Notes: a model not told the origin generated them from the letters alone. DNA of 64,000 nucleotides from Sinorhizobium sp. RAC02 (GCF_001713395.1 NZ_CP016450.1:3502501-3566500), one strand, 5' to 3'; shown: positions 1 through 9,426, counted from the first letter of the stretch. Made by a program: numbers and translations.

Positions 1-302
1 TCCTGGTCTCGCAGCGCCCCGGCCAGAACATCAGCTACGAGCCGCAGGCGATGATGGGTTATCCGCTTCAGGAAAACTCCAAGGTCAACGTCGTCATCGA
101 CGGCCGGAGCTTCGCGATGTTCACCAAGGGCAATTCGGCCTGGGTGGAGAACGCTGCCGAAGAGCCGGCGCTCGTCGCGGCCATGCGCAGCGGCAAGGAC
201 ATGCAGGTACAGGCGAAATCGCGCCGCGGCACGGGCACGTCCTACTCCTATTCGCTTTCCGGTATCTCGGCTGCGCTGAAGCAGATCGAAGGTTGCCGCT
301 AA
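1..302 (+). CDS. IalB-family (invasion-associated locus B) protein, 3' part
   Basis: The frame is open from the left edge (first whole codon at base 3) and ends in TAA at 302, so the start and any signal peptide lie outside the window. The visible 99 residues contain the GYPLQENSKV stretch, a phenylalanine-rich strand and a C-terminal SYSLSGISAALKQIEGC motif, which is typical of the end of IalB-type periplasmic proteins. The name comes from Bartonella; in rhizobia the family is common and its role is unclear. A strong hairpin terminator follows directly. The family is clear from the C-terminus, but the function in this organism is not. Confidence 0.8.
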   Translation, partial: LVSQRPGQNISYEPQAMMGYPLQENSKVNVVIDGRSFAMFTKGNSAWVENAAEEPALVAAMRSGKDMQVQAKSRRGTGTSYSYSLSGISAALKQIEGCR

Positions 303-331
303 CAGCCCTTGAATTTCGCAGTGTTGCAGTG

Positions 332-360
332 AAAGGCCGGCTTTACGCCGGCCTTTTCGT
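332..360 (+). terminator. Intrinsic terminator after the IalB-like gene
   Basis: Perfect 10-bp stem (332-341 with 347-356), 5-base loop, then a T-rich tail. It lies between convergent genes, and its A-run on the other side means it could also stop the minus-strand MFS transcript. Confidence 0.85.
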
Positions 361-369
361 TTGGGGCGA

Positions 370-1587
370 TTATTCCGCCGGTTTCGTCACAAGCTGCGCG
401 TCGCGGCTGCAGATCGCGCGGTACCAGACGTAGGAGACGATGGCGATCAGGCCCATGGTCGGGATGATCGTGCCGAAGGCGAAGAGGGGGAGCCCGATGG
501 CGGCGGCGATGAGGCCGGCGATGAAGCCGGAGCCCATCTGGATGAAGCCCATGGCGGCAGATGCCGAGCCCGCAATGTGCGGGAAGGGTTCCATGGCGGC
601 GGTCATCATGTAGGGCATGACGAAGGCGATGCCGAAGGCATAGATGCCCACCGGACCCATGACGCTGAGGAAGGTCGGCTCCAGCAGGTGCGAGGTGGCG
701 GCGATCAGGATGCTGGCAATGCCGATGAAGCAGAGGCCTGGGAAGACGATGCGGGCCGGCGGCATTTTGCGCATCAGGAAACGCACGACGACGGTTCCGG
801 CAAAGAAGAACCCCGATTGCATGAGCATGCCGACGCCGAATTCTGTAGGCGTCAGGCCGACCTTGCCGATCAGCACGAAGGGCAGCATGGTCGCCTGGCC
901 ATAGAGCGCGCCGACGGCGCCCGCCATGACGAGCGTGGCGGAGACGAAGCGGCTGCTGGTCGCGAGTTCGCGATAACCGCGCAGGATCGGGCCGATATGG
1001 CCCTTGGCCGGGTCCGGCGTCGTCGTCTCGGCCATGCAGAAATAGACCGCGCCGCAGGCGGTCAGTGCAAAGCCGACCATCAGGAAGAAGATCGACTGCC
1101 AGCCGAACAGGCCGAGCGCGAAGCCGCCAAGCGTCGGCGAGACGGCCGGGCCGATGGCCAGCATCATGCCCACCATGTTCATGATGCGGGCGGCCTCGGT
1201 GCCGGTGAACTGGTCGCGCACGATGGCGCGCGACACCGTCATGCCGACGGAGGCGCCGATGCCCTGGACGAGGCGGCCGGCGAGCAGCACTTCGACGCTC
1301 GGCGCGAAGGCGGCCATCAGGCTGCCGGCAAGGTAGACGCTCATGAAGATCAGCGTTGTCTTGCGCCGGCCAAGCACGTCCGACATGGTGCCGGACACCA
1401 GCTGCGACAGGGCGAAGCCGGCGAAGTAGAGCGACAGTGTCAGCTTGATCGCCGATTCCGTCGAGGCAAAGGCATGCACCAGTTCCGGCATGGCCGGTGT
1501 GTAGAGCGCCATGGAGACGGGGCCGAGCGCCACGAGGAAGGCGCTGATGATGCTGGTCCGGCGTTCGCTCATGCGTGGCGCCGTCAT
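370..1587 (-). CDS. MFS drug transporter, Bcr/CflA type
   Basis: 405 residues with about twelve hydrophobic segments, the usual size for proton-coupled major facilitator efflux pumps of the inner membrane. The loop between helices 2 and 3 carries motif A (residues 66-76, GTMSDVLGRRK). The opening segment, with an acidic/proline signature near YTPAMPEL, resembles the Bcr/CflA group that exports bicyclomycin, chloramphenicol or sulfonamides. The substrate cannot be told from sequence. The ATG overlaps the stop of the upstream marR-type gene by four bases (ATGA), so the two are translationally coupled and the regulator very likely controls this pump. Confidence 0.85.
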   Translation of the reverse strand: MTAPRMSERRTSIISAFLVALGPVSMALYTPAMPELVHAFASTESAIKLTLSLYFAGFALSQLVSGTMSDVLGRRKTTLIFMSVYLAGSLMAAFAPSVEVLLAGRLVQGIGASVGMTVSRAIVRDQFTGTEAARIMNMVGMMLAIGPAVSPTLGGFALGLFGWQSIFFLMVGFALTACGAVYFCMAETTTPDPAKGHIGPILRGYRELATSSRFVSATLVMAGAVGALYGQATMLPFVLIGKVGLTPTEFGVGMLMQSGFFFAGTVVVRFLMRKMPPARIVFPGLCFIGIASILIAATSHLLEPTFLSVMGPVGIYAFGIAFVMPYMMTAAMEPFPHIAGSASAAMGFIQMGSGFIAGLIAAAIGLPLFAFGTIIPTMGLIAIVSYVWYRAICSRDAQLVTKPAE

Positions 1588-2069
1588 CGAATACCTTCCT
1601 TGACGAAGGCGAGTGCAGAACTGTCTTCCTCGAGTGCCACGAGATTGGCGCGCAGCTGCTTCAGCTGGCCGCGCATCACATCGATATCAGCCATGCCGAT
1701 GCCGCTCGTCACGTGCTGCATCAGCTCGATCTGCTCGTCGCGGATGCTGGCGATGAGGCCGCCGGCGGCCGGCGTCGTGAAGATCAGCTTGGCACGGCGA
1801 TCGACCGGATCGGCGCGGCGCTCGATGAAGCCAAGGCTCTGGAGGCGGTCGAGATAGGTGGAAAGCGTCATCGGTTCGATGCCCATGCGCTGGGCAATGT
1901 CGAGCTGCCGGCTGCCCTCCAGCGTGGCGATGCGCACCAGCGTGCGGGCCTCGCCCGGTGTCAGGCCGAGACCGGCGGTGGCGATGCGGCGCTCGAAAGC
2001 GCTACGCAGCATGCGGGCAACGTCGATGAGGACGAAACCGAGGGCGTCGGGATCGGGGCGAGGGGACAT
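1584..2069 (-). CDS. MarR-family transcriptional regulator
   Basis: About 161 residues with a winged-helix core: LTPGEARTLVRIATLEGS, then a recognition-helix region around MGIEPMTLSTYLDRLQSLG, then a wing with the RRADPVDRRAK signature typical of MarR. The preferred start is ATG at 2069, with AGAAAG upstream; a GTG six bases earlier (2075) is also possible. It is the first gene of a two-gene operon with the MFS pump. MarR proteins usually bind palindromes in their own promoter and release on ligand binding; a 15-bp palindrome lies 20 bases upstream. The ligand is unknown. Confidence 0.85.
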   Translation of the reverse strand: MSPRPDPDALGFVLIDVARMLRSAFERRIATAGLGLTPGEARTLVRIATLEGSRQLDIAQRMGIEPMTLSTYLDRLQSLGFIERRADPVDRRAKLIFTTPAAGGLIASIRDEQIELMQHVTSGIGMADIDVMRGQLKQLRANLVALEEDSSALAFVKEGIR

Positions 2070-2088
2070 GATCACTTTCTGGCTTATT

Positions 2089-2103
2089 GTAAGTTCAACT
2101 TAC
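2089..2103. promoter_or_regulatory. 15-bp palindrome, candidate MarR operator
   Basis: GTAAGTT-C-AACTTAC is a perfect inverted repeat with 7-base arms and one central base. It lies just upstream of the marR-MFS operon, in the divergent interval before the LysE gene. Position and symmetry suit autoregulation by the MarR dimer; no binding is demonstrated. Confidence 0.5.
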
Positions 2104-2233
2104 TATACCGGGCCGAAATGAACAACGGCCAAGCCAGCGCTGCAACGCATGGCTGCCTTGCGAAACGACAAATGCGCCCTTGACGAACGCCTTCGCAGGC
2201 GCTGGAATGCCGTGAGATTCCAGAGGATTCCCG

Positions 2234-2875
2234 ATGACCGGTTCGATGCTATTCGGCGCCTTCATGGCTGCCCTGCTTTATGTGCTCATTCCCGGGCCGG
2301 CTTTCCTCGCCCTTCTCGGCATCGGTGCCGGGCAGGGGCGCAAGGCGGGCGCACTGTTCATGGGCGGACATCTTGCCGGTGACCTGCTCTGGTCGAGCCT
2401 GGCGTTGGTGGCAATTGTCGGGGCCAAGACGATCGGCACCACGGTCTTCGATGTGCTCGGCCTGCTTTGTGGTTTCTATCTCGCCTGGATCGGCTGGTCG
2501 GCGCTCAGGGCAAAACCGCGCGCGGATGGCGGCGCGGTGATGACGGTCGACCGGCCGCTGCGCCGCGGGCTGATCTTCGGCCTCACCAACCCGAAGGGCT
2601 ACCCGGTGGCGCTGGCGACCTTCACGGCGCTGCTTGCCGGTTCCTCGAACGCGCTTGATTTCGATGCGCTGCCGGCGCTGCTCGGCGTCTCGTTCTTCGG
2701 CTTCCTGATGGCGGATATCATCCTGGTCGCCATCATCGGCGCCGGCCTGGTGCGCCGCTTCTACCGGCGTCACGAACTGGCGATCGTGCGCCTGTCCGGC
2801 CTGCTCTTCATGGGCTTTGCCGTGCAGGCCGTCTGGCATGCGGCGCCCGGTCTCTTGGGCTGGCGCAAACCCTAG
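2234..2875 (+). CDS. LysE/RhtB-family amino-acid or metabolite exporter
   Basis: 213 residues, about six hydrophobic segments, starting near MLFGAFMAALLYVLIPGPAF with the Pro-Gly-Pro signature found at the start of LysE/RhtB exporters. Such proteins export amino acids or homoserine lactones from the cytoplasm; the substrate is not predictable here. An AGAGGA ribosome site precedes the ATG. It is divergent from the MarR gene. Its stop codon shares the palindromic CTAG with the stop of the convergent histidine kinase gene, so the two coding regions overlap by four bases at their ends. Confidence 0.85.
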   Translation: MTGSMLFGAFMAALLYVLIPGPAFLALLGIGAGQGRKAGALFMGGHLAGDLLWSSLALVAIVGAKTIGTTVFDVLGLLCGFYLAWIGWSALRAKPRADGGAVMTVDRPLRRGLIFGLTNPKGYPVALATFTALLAGSSNALDFDALPALLGVSFFGFLMADIILVAIIGAGLVRRFYRRHELAIVRLSGLLFMGFAVQAVWHAAPGLLGWRKP

Positions 2876-4263
2876 GCCGCGACGGCGGGGAAGCGGATCG
2901 TCACGCGCAGGCCTTTGTCGTCCGCACCGCTCTCCAGCGCCATCGTCGCATCGAAAAGCGCGGCGATTTCCTCGACGATCGGCAGGCCCAGCCCCATGCC
3001 CGGCGCGGTGTTGTGGTCGCCGCGGGAAAACCGCTGGCGCACGAGGCTGCGGCGCTCCCGGGGAATGCCGGGGCCGTTGTCCTCGACGATGAGGAGCACG
3101 GCATCGGCCGCCTCGCGCACGCGGACCGTCACTTCTGCGCCGTTGCCGGCATAGGCGATGGCGTTTTCCACGAGGTTGCGCAGAAGCTCACAGAAGAGCA
3201 GCGGTTCGGCGCGGGCAAGTGCCGGGCCGTCGCCTTCATAGCCGAGATCGATACCGGCTTCGGCTGCTGATGGCACGCGATCAGCCGTGAGCTGCTGGGC
3301 GAGCGCGGCGATATCTATTGGGGCCGGTTTCTGGGGCTCGTTGGAGCCGGCGGCGTCGATCTTGGCCATCAGCAGAAGCTGGGCGAGGATGCGCTCGGCA
3401 TGTGCTACCGCCGCATCCCCCTTGCGGGCGGCCTCCTGCGCTTCCTCCAGCGTGCCGGCGCGGCTGGCGAGCGCCAGCTGGGTGCGGATGATGGCGAGCG
3501 GCGTGCGCAGCTGGTGGCTGGCATTGCCGGAAAAGTGGCGCAGCGCATCGAGTGCCGATTGCAGGCGCACCATGAAGGAATTGACCGTTTCGACCACGCC
3601 CTGCACCTCGCTCGGCACACGCTGCTCGATCGGGTGCAGGTCGTTCGGGCTGCGTTCGGCGATGGCGTCGCTGAGCCGATAGAGCGGGCGCAGCGATACG
3701 GTGACGGCGATCCCGACGATGGTGGCGGCACCGGCGATCATCATGGCAAGGCGCAGCGCCGAGCGAAACAGGATGGCCTGGGCCAATTGTCGGCGGGCGA
3801 TGGTGGTTTCGGCGACGGTGACGGCGAAGGGCACGGAGTTGATGCCGGTCGAGGCCGAGCGTTGCAGCACGGCGATGCGGATCGGCTCGCCGCGGAAGGT
3901 TGCGTCCTGGAAGCCGATCGGCTGGCCCTGCATGTCATCGATGGTCGGCAGCGTCTGGTAGCCGGTGATGAACTGGCCCGGCGGGCCGTCGACCCGGTAG
4001 AACACGCGGTCCTGCGCGGCCGAGGTCAGCATTTCCAGCGCGACATAGGGGATGTCGACTTCGAGGCTGCCGTTTTCCGCTACCACGACGCGTTCGGCAA
4101 TGGCGAGCGCCGAGCCGGCGAGCACCCGGTCGGAGACGGCGTTCGCCGTCTTCACGGCCTCCCAGTAGGTGTCGACGAGAGCGACGATGCCGATCACCGC
4201 CGTCGAGACGAGCAGCCAGAGCAGCAGGCGCCGACGAAGCGAGGAGGCGGGGGAGAGGGTCAA
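2872..4263 (-). CDS. Sensor histidine kinase, TctE-like
   Basis: 463 residues. Membrane helix at about 12-30, a periplasmic domain to about 165 of the TctE N-terminal type, a second helix at about 170-191, then HAMP. The phospho-acceptor is His250 (ASHQLRTPL), followed by the ATPase N box (ENAIAYAG), G1 box (VEDNGPGIP) and G2 box (GMGLGLPI). All core kinase residues are present. The gene overlaps the end of the response regulator by four bases, so they form one operon. With tctCBA close by, the likely role is sensing tricarboxylates or related acids in the periplasm. The symbol is not asserted because the ligand is inferred only from neighbours. Confidence 0.88.
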   Translation of the reverse strand: MTLSPASSLRRRLLLWLLVSTAVIGIVALVDTYWEAVKTANAVSDRVLAGSALAIAERVVVAENGSLEVDIPYVALEMLTSAAQDRVFYRVDGPPGQFITGYQTLPTIDDMQGQPIGFQDATFRGEPIRIAVLQRSASTGINSVPFAVTVAETTIARRQLAQAILFRSALRLAMMIAGAATIVGIAVTVSLRPLYRLSDAIAERSPNDLHPIEQRVPSEVQGVVETVNSFMVRLQSALDALRHFSGNASHQLRTPLAIIRTQLALASRAGTLEEAQEAARKGDAAVAHAERILAQLLLMAKIDAAGSNEPQKPAPIDIAALAQQLTADRVPSAAEAGIDLGYEGDGPALARAEPLLFCELLRNLVENAIAYAGNGAEVTVRVREAADAVLLIVEDNGPGIPRERRSLVRQRFSRGDHNTAPGMGLGLPIVEEIAALFDATMALESGADDKGLRVTIRFPAVAA

Positions 4264-4934
4264 GCGGCGGGCGCCTTGTCGAGATAGTAGCCGATGCCGC
4301 GCGCGGTGCGCACGGTCAGGCCGTGCGGGGCCAGCCGTTTGCGGAGCCGGCTGACATATTGTTCGATGGCATTGGCGGAGAGATCGTCGTCGAAAGCGGC
4401 AAGCGACTGCATGATCGCCTCCTTGGCGACGACCTTGCCGGCGCGCATGAAGAGGATTTCGAGCAGGCCGACTTCGCGGGCCGGAATGTCGAGCGGCGCA
4501 CCCTCGGCCGAGAAGGTGCGGGAGTTGAGATCGAGCGCGACGCCGCCGAAGGTGATGGCCGAGGAGCGCAGGCCCGCCTGGCGGCGCAACAGCATGCGCA
4601 CGCGCGCCTCGAATTCAGAAATGTCGAAGGGTTTGATCATGTAGTCGTCGGCGCCGAGATCGAGGCCGCGCACCCGCTCCTCCGGGGCACCGCGCGCCGT
4701 CAGGATCAGCACGGAGGCCTTGTCCTTGCGGGCGCGCATGGCACGCAGCACATCGAGGCCGTCCATTTCCGGCAAGGTCAGGTCGAGAATGACGAGGTCG
4801 AAATTTTCCGACGCGATGGCGGCATCGGCAGACGCGCCGTCGCGCACCACGTCCACGGCATGGCCGGTGCCCTTGAGGATGGCGGACAGGCCGTCCGCCA
4901 GGGCATCATTGTCTTCGACCAGTAGAATGCGCAC
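4260..4934 (-). CDS. OmpR-family response regulator, TctD-like
   Basis: The start is GTG at 4934, preceded on the minus strand by a strong AAGGAGGA; the frame is open further upstream but has no better site. The 224 residues carry a receiver domain with phospho-accepting Asp51, the acidic pair near VEDND, a conserved Lys in the MIKPF segment, and a C-terminal OmpR-type winged helix (IEQYVSRLRKRL, GIGYYL). It is the partner of the histidine kinase whose gene overlaps it. OmpR-type regulators bind direct repeats one helical turn apart; such a repeat is seen upstream of tctC. Confidence 0.9.
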   Translation of the reverse strand: MRILLVEDNDALADGLSAILKGTGHAVDVVRDGASADAAIASENFDLVILDLTLPEMDGLDVLRAMRARKDKASVLILTARGAPEERVRGLDLGADDYMIKPFDISEFEARVRMLLRRQAGLRSSAITFGGVALDLNSRTFSAEGAPLDIPAREVGLLEILFMRAGKVVAKEAIMQSLAAFDDDLSANAIEQYVSRLRKRLAPHGLTVRTARGIGYYLDKAPAA

Positions 4935-5013
4935 GTCGTTTCGTCCTCCTTGCGGAACTCTAACGGTGGCGCGTGCACTTGTGAACGGCCTCGCGCTTTG
5001 GCAAGGTCGCGCC

Positions 5014-6081
5014 ATGCGTCTTGTCCTCATCCTTCTTGCCCTACTTGCGGTGCCCCTTCCGGCTTTTGCCGAGCCGACCTTCTTTCCGGCGCGCGACGGC
5101 AATGCGCAGGCGCCGGTGCTGGTCGTCTATTCGTCGCTCGACGAGCCGCTCGCCCGGCCGATGATCAGGGGCTTCCAGGAGGCCAATCCCGATGTCGCGG
5201 TGCGCTATGACGAGATGCTGACCGGCGAAGTGCACGATCGCATCGTGCGCGAGACGGATGCCGGCGAAAAGACGGCGGATTTTGCCTTCTCTTCGGCGAT
5301 GGACCTGCAGGTCAAGCTCAGCAATGACGGTTATGCCCAGCGCAGTGACCTGCCGATGAGCGAGCGCTGGCCGCAATGGGCGAACTGGCGCAACACGGCC
5401 TATGCGCTGACCTTCGAGCCGGCCGTCTTCGTCTATCACAAGCCAAGCTTCAAGGATGAAAAGCCGCCCGCCTCGCGCGCCGAGTTCGTCGAGTACCTGA
5501 AACGGCAGGGTGAGAAGGTCTATGGCCGCATCGGCACCTATGACATCGAGCGTTCGGGCGTCGGCTTTCTGTTCATGGCGCGCGACCAGGAGCAGTTCGG
5601 CGATATCTGGACGGTGATCCAGGCGATGGGGGCGGCGGGGGTAAAACTCTATTCGACCAGCTCGGCCATCCTCGAGCGGGTCGCCGACGGGCGCTTCGTG
5701 CTCGGCTACAACATTCTCGGCTCCTATGCGGCGGACTGGGCCTCGCGCCACCCGGATGTCGGCATCGTCCTGCCGAAGGACTATACCGTCGTCATGTCGC
5801 GCATCGGCCTCGTGCCGCAGGCGGCCGCCTCCCCGGAACTCGGGCGGCGTTACCTCGCCTTCTTCATGTCGAAGGAGGGCCAGACCATCATGGCGCGCGA
5901 ATTGCAGATCGCCGCCGTCAGCCCGGAGGTCTCCGGCTCGAACACGGCGCGCACCATGAGCGCGCTGCTCGGTGCGCAGCTGAAGCCGGTGCCGGTGAGC
6001 CCGGGCCTCATGGTCTATCTCGACCAGGTGAAGCGCGCGCGGCTGATTGCACGCTGGAACGAGGTTCTGCGCACGCAATAG
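5014..6081 (+). CDS. Periplasmic solute-binding protein without ABC partners
   Basis: 355 residues from ATG 5014 with a clear signal peptide (residues 1-19, ending AFA before EPTFF). The rest looks like an iron/phosphoglycerate-type extracellular binding protein: an early VVYSSLDEPLARPM strand, ANPDVAVRYDE, and hinge and lobe segments. The in-frame opening extends upstream, but the signal peptide fixes the start. No ABC permease or ATPase gene lies on either side. The gene diverges from the response regulator by 79 bases. In the Salmonella phosphoglycerate system a protein of this type (PgtC) works with a two-component pair as a regulator, so a sensory role is as likely as transport. Ligand unknown. 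Confidence 0.8.
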   Translation: MRLVLILLALLAVPLPAFAEPTFFPARDGNAQAPVLVVYSSLDEPLARPMIRGFQEANPDVAVRYDEMLTGEVHDRIVRETDAGEKTADFAFSSAMDLQVKLSNDGYAQRSDLPMSERWPQWANWRNTAYALTFEPAVFVYHKPSFKDEKPPASRAEFVEYLKRQGEKVYGRIGTYDIERSGVGFLFMARDQEQFGDIWTVIQAMGAAGVKLYSTSSAILERVADGRFVLGYNILGSYAADWASRHPDVGIVLPKDYTVVMSRIGLVPQAAASPELGRRYLAFFMSKEGQTIMARELQIAAVSPEVSGSNTARTMSALLGAQLKPVPVSPGLMVYLDQVKRARLIARWNEVLRTQ

Positions 6082-6118
6082 CGCGGTCATGCTCGACCAG
6101 CGAATAGAGAGCCTGTCT

Positions 6119-6136
6119 ATGTCAGGTAGATGTCAG
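6119..6136 (+). promoter_or_regulatory. OmpR-type direct repeat upstream of tctC
   Basis: ATGTCAG occurs at 6119-6125 and again at 6130-6136, a repeat period of 11 bases, or one helical turn. This is the geometry used by OmpR-family regulators. The site sits about 180 bases before tctC and after the solute-binding protein gene, and is a candidate target for the TctD-like regulator. Confidence 0.4.
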
Positions 6137-6311
6137 CTTCTTGTGTTGGTTTAGGGGTCTTCAACGTCCGTGGAGGCGGACGGAAGACCGGGAGGAGACT
6201 TCAGCCAAAATTGCGCCCGCGAACCGACGTTCGCGTTGCCGTGGCCGATCCGTTCCTCCCTCCATAATCAACGATGCGCGAAACAAGCCGCGCCTGACGG
6301 AGGACACACTC

Positions 6312-7256
6312 TTGAAACATTTCTTCCTGGCATCCCTGATTGCCGGCGCCATGGCGCTTCCGGCCTTTGCTGCCGATTATTCGATCATCGCACCGGCAGG
6401 CCCGGGCGGCGGCTGGGACCAGACGGCCCGCTCGCTGCAGACGGTTCTGCAGGATGAGAAGATTTCCGGCAGCGTCCAGGTGGTGAACGTTCCGGGCGCC
6501 GGCGGCACGATCGGCCTTGCCCAGTTCGCCAGCCAGAATTCCGGCAATCCGAACGCGCTCATCGTCGGCGGCTACGTCATGGTCGGCGCAATCCTCACCA
6601 ACCAGTCGCCGGTGACCCTCAAGGACGTCACGCCGATCGCCCGCCTGACCGGCGAGTACGAAGCGATCGTCGTTCCGGCCGCGTCGCCGATCCAGAACAT
6701 GGACGATCTCGTCAAGGCGCTGAAGGCCGATCCGGGTGCCGTTTCCTGGGCTGGCGGTTCGGCCGGCGGCACGGACCACATCGCAGTCGGCCTGATCGCG
6801 AAGGCAGCCGGCGTCGACCCGACCAAGATCAACTACATCGCCTATTCCGGCGGTGGTGAAGCGCTTGCCGCGATCCTCGGCAACCAGGTGACGGCCGGCA
6901 TTTCCGGCTACGGCGAGTTCGAAGCCCAGGTCAAGGCCGGCACGCTGCGCCTGATCGCCATCTCCAGCGCCGAGCGTGTCGAAGGCATCGATGCCCCGAC
7001 CATCAAGGAAGGCGGCCTCGACGTCGTCGTTGAAAACTGGCGCATGGTGGCCGCAGCCCCCGGTCTTTCGGCCGAGCAGGTGGCCGCGGTCAATGCCGAT
7101 ATCGAGAAGGTTGTGAACTCCGATGCCTGGAAGGGCATCCTGAAGACCAAGGGCTGGCAGAACACCTATCTCGCCGGTGACGCCTTCAACGCCCAGCTCG
7201 ACAAGGACATTGCTTCGACCGCAAGCATCCTCAAGGACATCGGGCTCGTCAAATGA
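6312..7256 (+). CDS. tctC: Tripartite tricarboxylate transporter, periplasmic receptor TctC
   Basis: 314 residues from a TTG start at 6312, chosen because GGAGGA lies eight bases upstream and a signal peptide ([19 protein letters not shown]) begins there. The mature protein opens with [18 protein letters not shown], the Bug/TctC ligand-loop signature, and continues with GGTIGLAQF and a GGTDH loop. It captures a carboxylate in the periplasm and delivers it to the TctAB membrane complex. It is the first gene of tctCBA, with a four-base overlap with tctB. The family is certain; citrate is the classic ligand, but Bug-family specificity varies widely. Confidence 0.92.
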   Translation: MKHFFLASLIAGAMALPAFAADYSIIAPAGPGGGWDQTARSLQTVLQDEKISGSVQVVNVPGAGGTIGLAQFASQNSGNPNALIVGGYVMVGAILTNQSPVTLKDVTPIARLTGEYEAIVVPAASPIQNMDDLVKALKADPGAVSWAGGSAGGTDHIAVGLIAKAAGVDPTKINYIAYSGGGEALAAILGNQVTAGISGYGEFEAQVKAGTLRLIAISSAERVEGIDAPTIKEGGLDVVVENWRMVAAAPGLSAEQVAAVNADIEKVVNSDAWKGILKTKGWQNTYLAGDAFNAQLDKDIASTASILKDIGLVK

Positions 7257-7741
7257 GCGAGGTCCAGTCCTCCAACGAAAAGCGCCGCCCTGATAGGGCG
7301 GCGCTGGTCATCGCACCGGTCCTCTTCATCATCGCTGCCGTGATCTGGTGGGATGCCGGCCGCCTTGCGGAGATGAGCAACTATTCGCGCATCGGCCCCG
7401 CCACCGTGCCGCATGTCGTCGCCATCGGTCTGGCGCTGCTCGCCATCTGGACGGCGTTTGAAGCCTGGCGCGGCGATTTTCCCGAGCGCGAACCGATCGA
7501 GGTGCAGCCGGTGGTCTTCATCGTCGCGGGCCTTGCCGGGCAGATGCTCCTGCTCAAGACCGCGGGCTTCTCCATTGCGACGGGTGTGCTGTTCGCGCTG
7601 ACGGCCTTCGGTTTCGGCCGGCGCAAGCTGTGGATCTCGTTGCCGATCGGCATCGCGTTCAGCTTCGTCGTCTTCATCATCTTCGGCCGCTTCCTGCAGC
7701 TCTCGCTGCCTGCCGGGCCGCTCGAGCACCTGTTCTTCTGA
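7253..7741 (+). CDS. tctB: Tripartite tricarboxylate transporter small membrane subunit TctB
   Basis: 162 residues with four hydrophobic segments (near residues 20-37, 53-71, 87-105 and 120-150), the expected form of the small TctB subunit. It overlaps tctC by four bases and precedes tctA by ten, so it is identified both by its form and by its place in tctCBA. TctB is poorly conserved in sequence; its job is to form the inner-membrane complex with TctA. Confidence 0.9.
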   Translation: MSEVQSSNEKRRPDRAALVIAPVLFIIAAVIWWDAGRLAEMSNYSRIGPATVPHVVAIGLALLAIWTAFEAWRGDFPEREPIEVQPVVFIVAGLAGQMLLLKTAGFSIATGVLFALTAFGFGRRKLWISLPIGIAFSFVVFIIFGRFLQLSLPAGPLEHLFF

Positions 7742-7751
7742 GGGCCTGACA

Positions 7752-9269
7752 ATGGGTACTTTCGAATTCCTGCTGCAGGGCATCGCCATCGCCGCGCAAC
7801 CGATGAACCTGCTCTATGCGCTGATCGGCGTCACGCTCGGCACCGCCGTCGGCGTTCTGCCCGGCATCGGCCCGGCACTGACGGTCGCGCTGCTTCTGCC
7901 CGTCACCTACAAGCTTGATCCTGCCGGATCGCTGATCATGTTTGCCGGCATCTATTACGGTGGCATGTATGGCGGTTCGACGACGTCGATCCTGCTCAAC
8001 ACGCCGGGCGAAAGCGCCTCGGTGGTCACCGCGCTCGAAGGCAACAAGATGGCCCGCGCCGGACGCGGCGGCCCTGCGCTGGCGACGGCGGCGATCGGCT
8101 CCTTCGTCGCCGGCCTGATTGCGACACTCGGCCTTGCCTTCATCGCGCCCTTCGTCGTGAAATTCGCGCTCTCCTTCGGCCCGCGCGAATATTTCGCGCT
8201 GATGGTGCTCGCCTTCGTGACCGTCTCAGCCGCTTTCGGCGATTCGACGCTGCGCGGCCTTACCGCCCTCTTCGTCGGCCTCGCTCTTGCCGTCATCGGC
8301 ATCGACCAGCAGACCGGCCAGGCGCGGCTTTCCTTCGGCATTCCCGATCTCCTCGACGGCATCGAGGTGACGACGCTTGCCGTTGCCATGTTCGCCATCG
8401 GCGAGACACTCTACGTCGCCTGTCAGGGCTCCCGCATCCCCGAGAAGGTGGAGGCGGTCAAGGGTTCGGTCTGGATGAGCAAGCAGGACTGGGCGCGCTC
8501 GTGGAAACCGTGGCTGCGCGGCACGTTCATCGGCTTCCCGATCGGCGCCATGCCGGCCGGCGGCGCGGATATTGCGAGCTTCCTGTCCTATTCGACGGAA
8601 AAGCAGTTCTCCAAGCACAAGGACGAGTTTGGCAAGGGTGCCATCGAGGGTGTTGCCGGTCCGGAAGCGGCGAACAATGCATCCGCTGCCGGCACGCTTG
8701 TGCCGCTGCTTTCGCTCGGCCTGCCGACGACGGCGACGGCGGCGATCATGCTCGCCGGCTTCCAGCAATACGGGCTTCAGCCCGGTCCGCTGCTGTTTGC
8801 CACCAATCCGCAGCTCGTCTGGGGTCTCATCGCCAGCCTGCTGATCGCCAACTTCATGCTGCTGGTGCTGAACCTGCCGCTGATCGGCCTCTGGGTGAAG
8901 CTTTTGACGATCCCGAAGCCCTGGCTCTATGCCGGCATCCTGCTGTTTGCGACGCTCGGCACGATCGGCGCCAATCCGTCGGTGTTTGAGCTTGGCATGC
9001 TGCTCACCTTCGGCCTGCTCGGTTTTGCCATGCGCATCTTCGGCTATCCGATCGCGCCTGTCGTCGTCGGCCTCATCCTCGGGCCGATGGCGGAACAGCA
9101 ACTGCGCCGCGCGCTGGCAATCAGCCAGGGCGATGTGACCTCGCTGTTTATGTCGCCAATCGCTGCCGTGCTCTTCGTGCTGGCCGTGCTCGCCGTCGTC
9201 GTGCCGCTCATCCTGCGGGCGCGCGGCAAGGGCGAAGTTCTCTCGCAGTTTGCAGCGAACGAAGACTAG
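7752..9269 (+). CDS. tctA: Tripartite tricarboxylate transporter large permease TctA
   Basis: 505 residues, about twelve hydrophobic segments. Conserved TctA features include the early [17 protein letters not shown] segment, the [18 protein letters not shown] block and the [14 protein letters not shown] loop in the second half. This is the substrate-translocating permease that uses the membrane ion gradient. It is the last gene of tctCBA and is followed by a strong hairpin. Expression is probably set by the adjacent TctDE-like two-component pair. Confidence 0.95.
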   Translation: MGTFEFLLQGIAIAAQPMNLLYALIGVTLGTAVGVLPGIGPALTVALLLPVTYKLDPAGSLIMFAGIYYGGMYGGSTTSILLNTPGESASVVTALEGNKMARAGRGGPALATAAIGSFVAGLIATLGLAFIAPFVVKFALSFGPREYFALMVLAFVTVSAAFGDSTLRGLTALFVGLALAVIGIDQQTGQARLSFGIPDLLDGIEVTTLAVAMFAIGETLYVACQGSRIPEKVEAVKGSVWMSKQDWARSWKPWLRGTFIGFPIGAMPAGGADIASFLSYSTEKQFSKHKDEFGKGAIEGVAGPEAANNASAAGTLVPLLSLGLPTTATAAIMLAGFQQYGLQPGPLLFATNPQLVWGLIASLLIANFMLLVLNLPLIGLWVKLLTIPKPWLYAGILLFATLGTIGANPSVFELGMLLTFGLLGFAMRIFGYPIAPVVVGLILGPMAEQQLRRALAISQGDVTSLFMSPIAAVLFVLAVLAVVVPLILRARGKGEVLSQFAANED

Positions 9270-9298
9270 ATCTCGGTTCCTCACGGGATCGAAAGCAG

Positions 9299-9334
9299 TG
9301 CAGGCCGGAAACCCCCGTTTCCGGCCTGCATTCG
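9299..9334 (+). terminator. Terminator-like hairpin after tctCBA
   Basis: Perfect 13-bp stem (9299-9311 with 9318-9330), six-base loop, about 30 bases after the tctA stop. The T-tail is weak, so it may also act as a 3' stabilising structure. Confidence 0.75.
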
Positions 9335-9426
9335 TTGCATGGCTGGGCTGACAAACCGTCAGTTGTTCTTTCGGGCCGCAAGCATCATCTTCTGCTCGTA
9401 AGCTAAAACAGAAAGCGAGCAATCAA

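Noticed and set aside
361..1857. A 498-codon plus-strand frame opposite the MFS and MarR genes
   Set aside because: Antisense shadow; the product is Arg/His/Asp-rich with no fold, and the real genes are clear on the other strand.
4720..6081. A longer start for the solute-binding protein at 4720
   Set aside because: It would overlap the response-regulator gene on the other strand and would bury the obvious signal peptide that begins at 5014.
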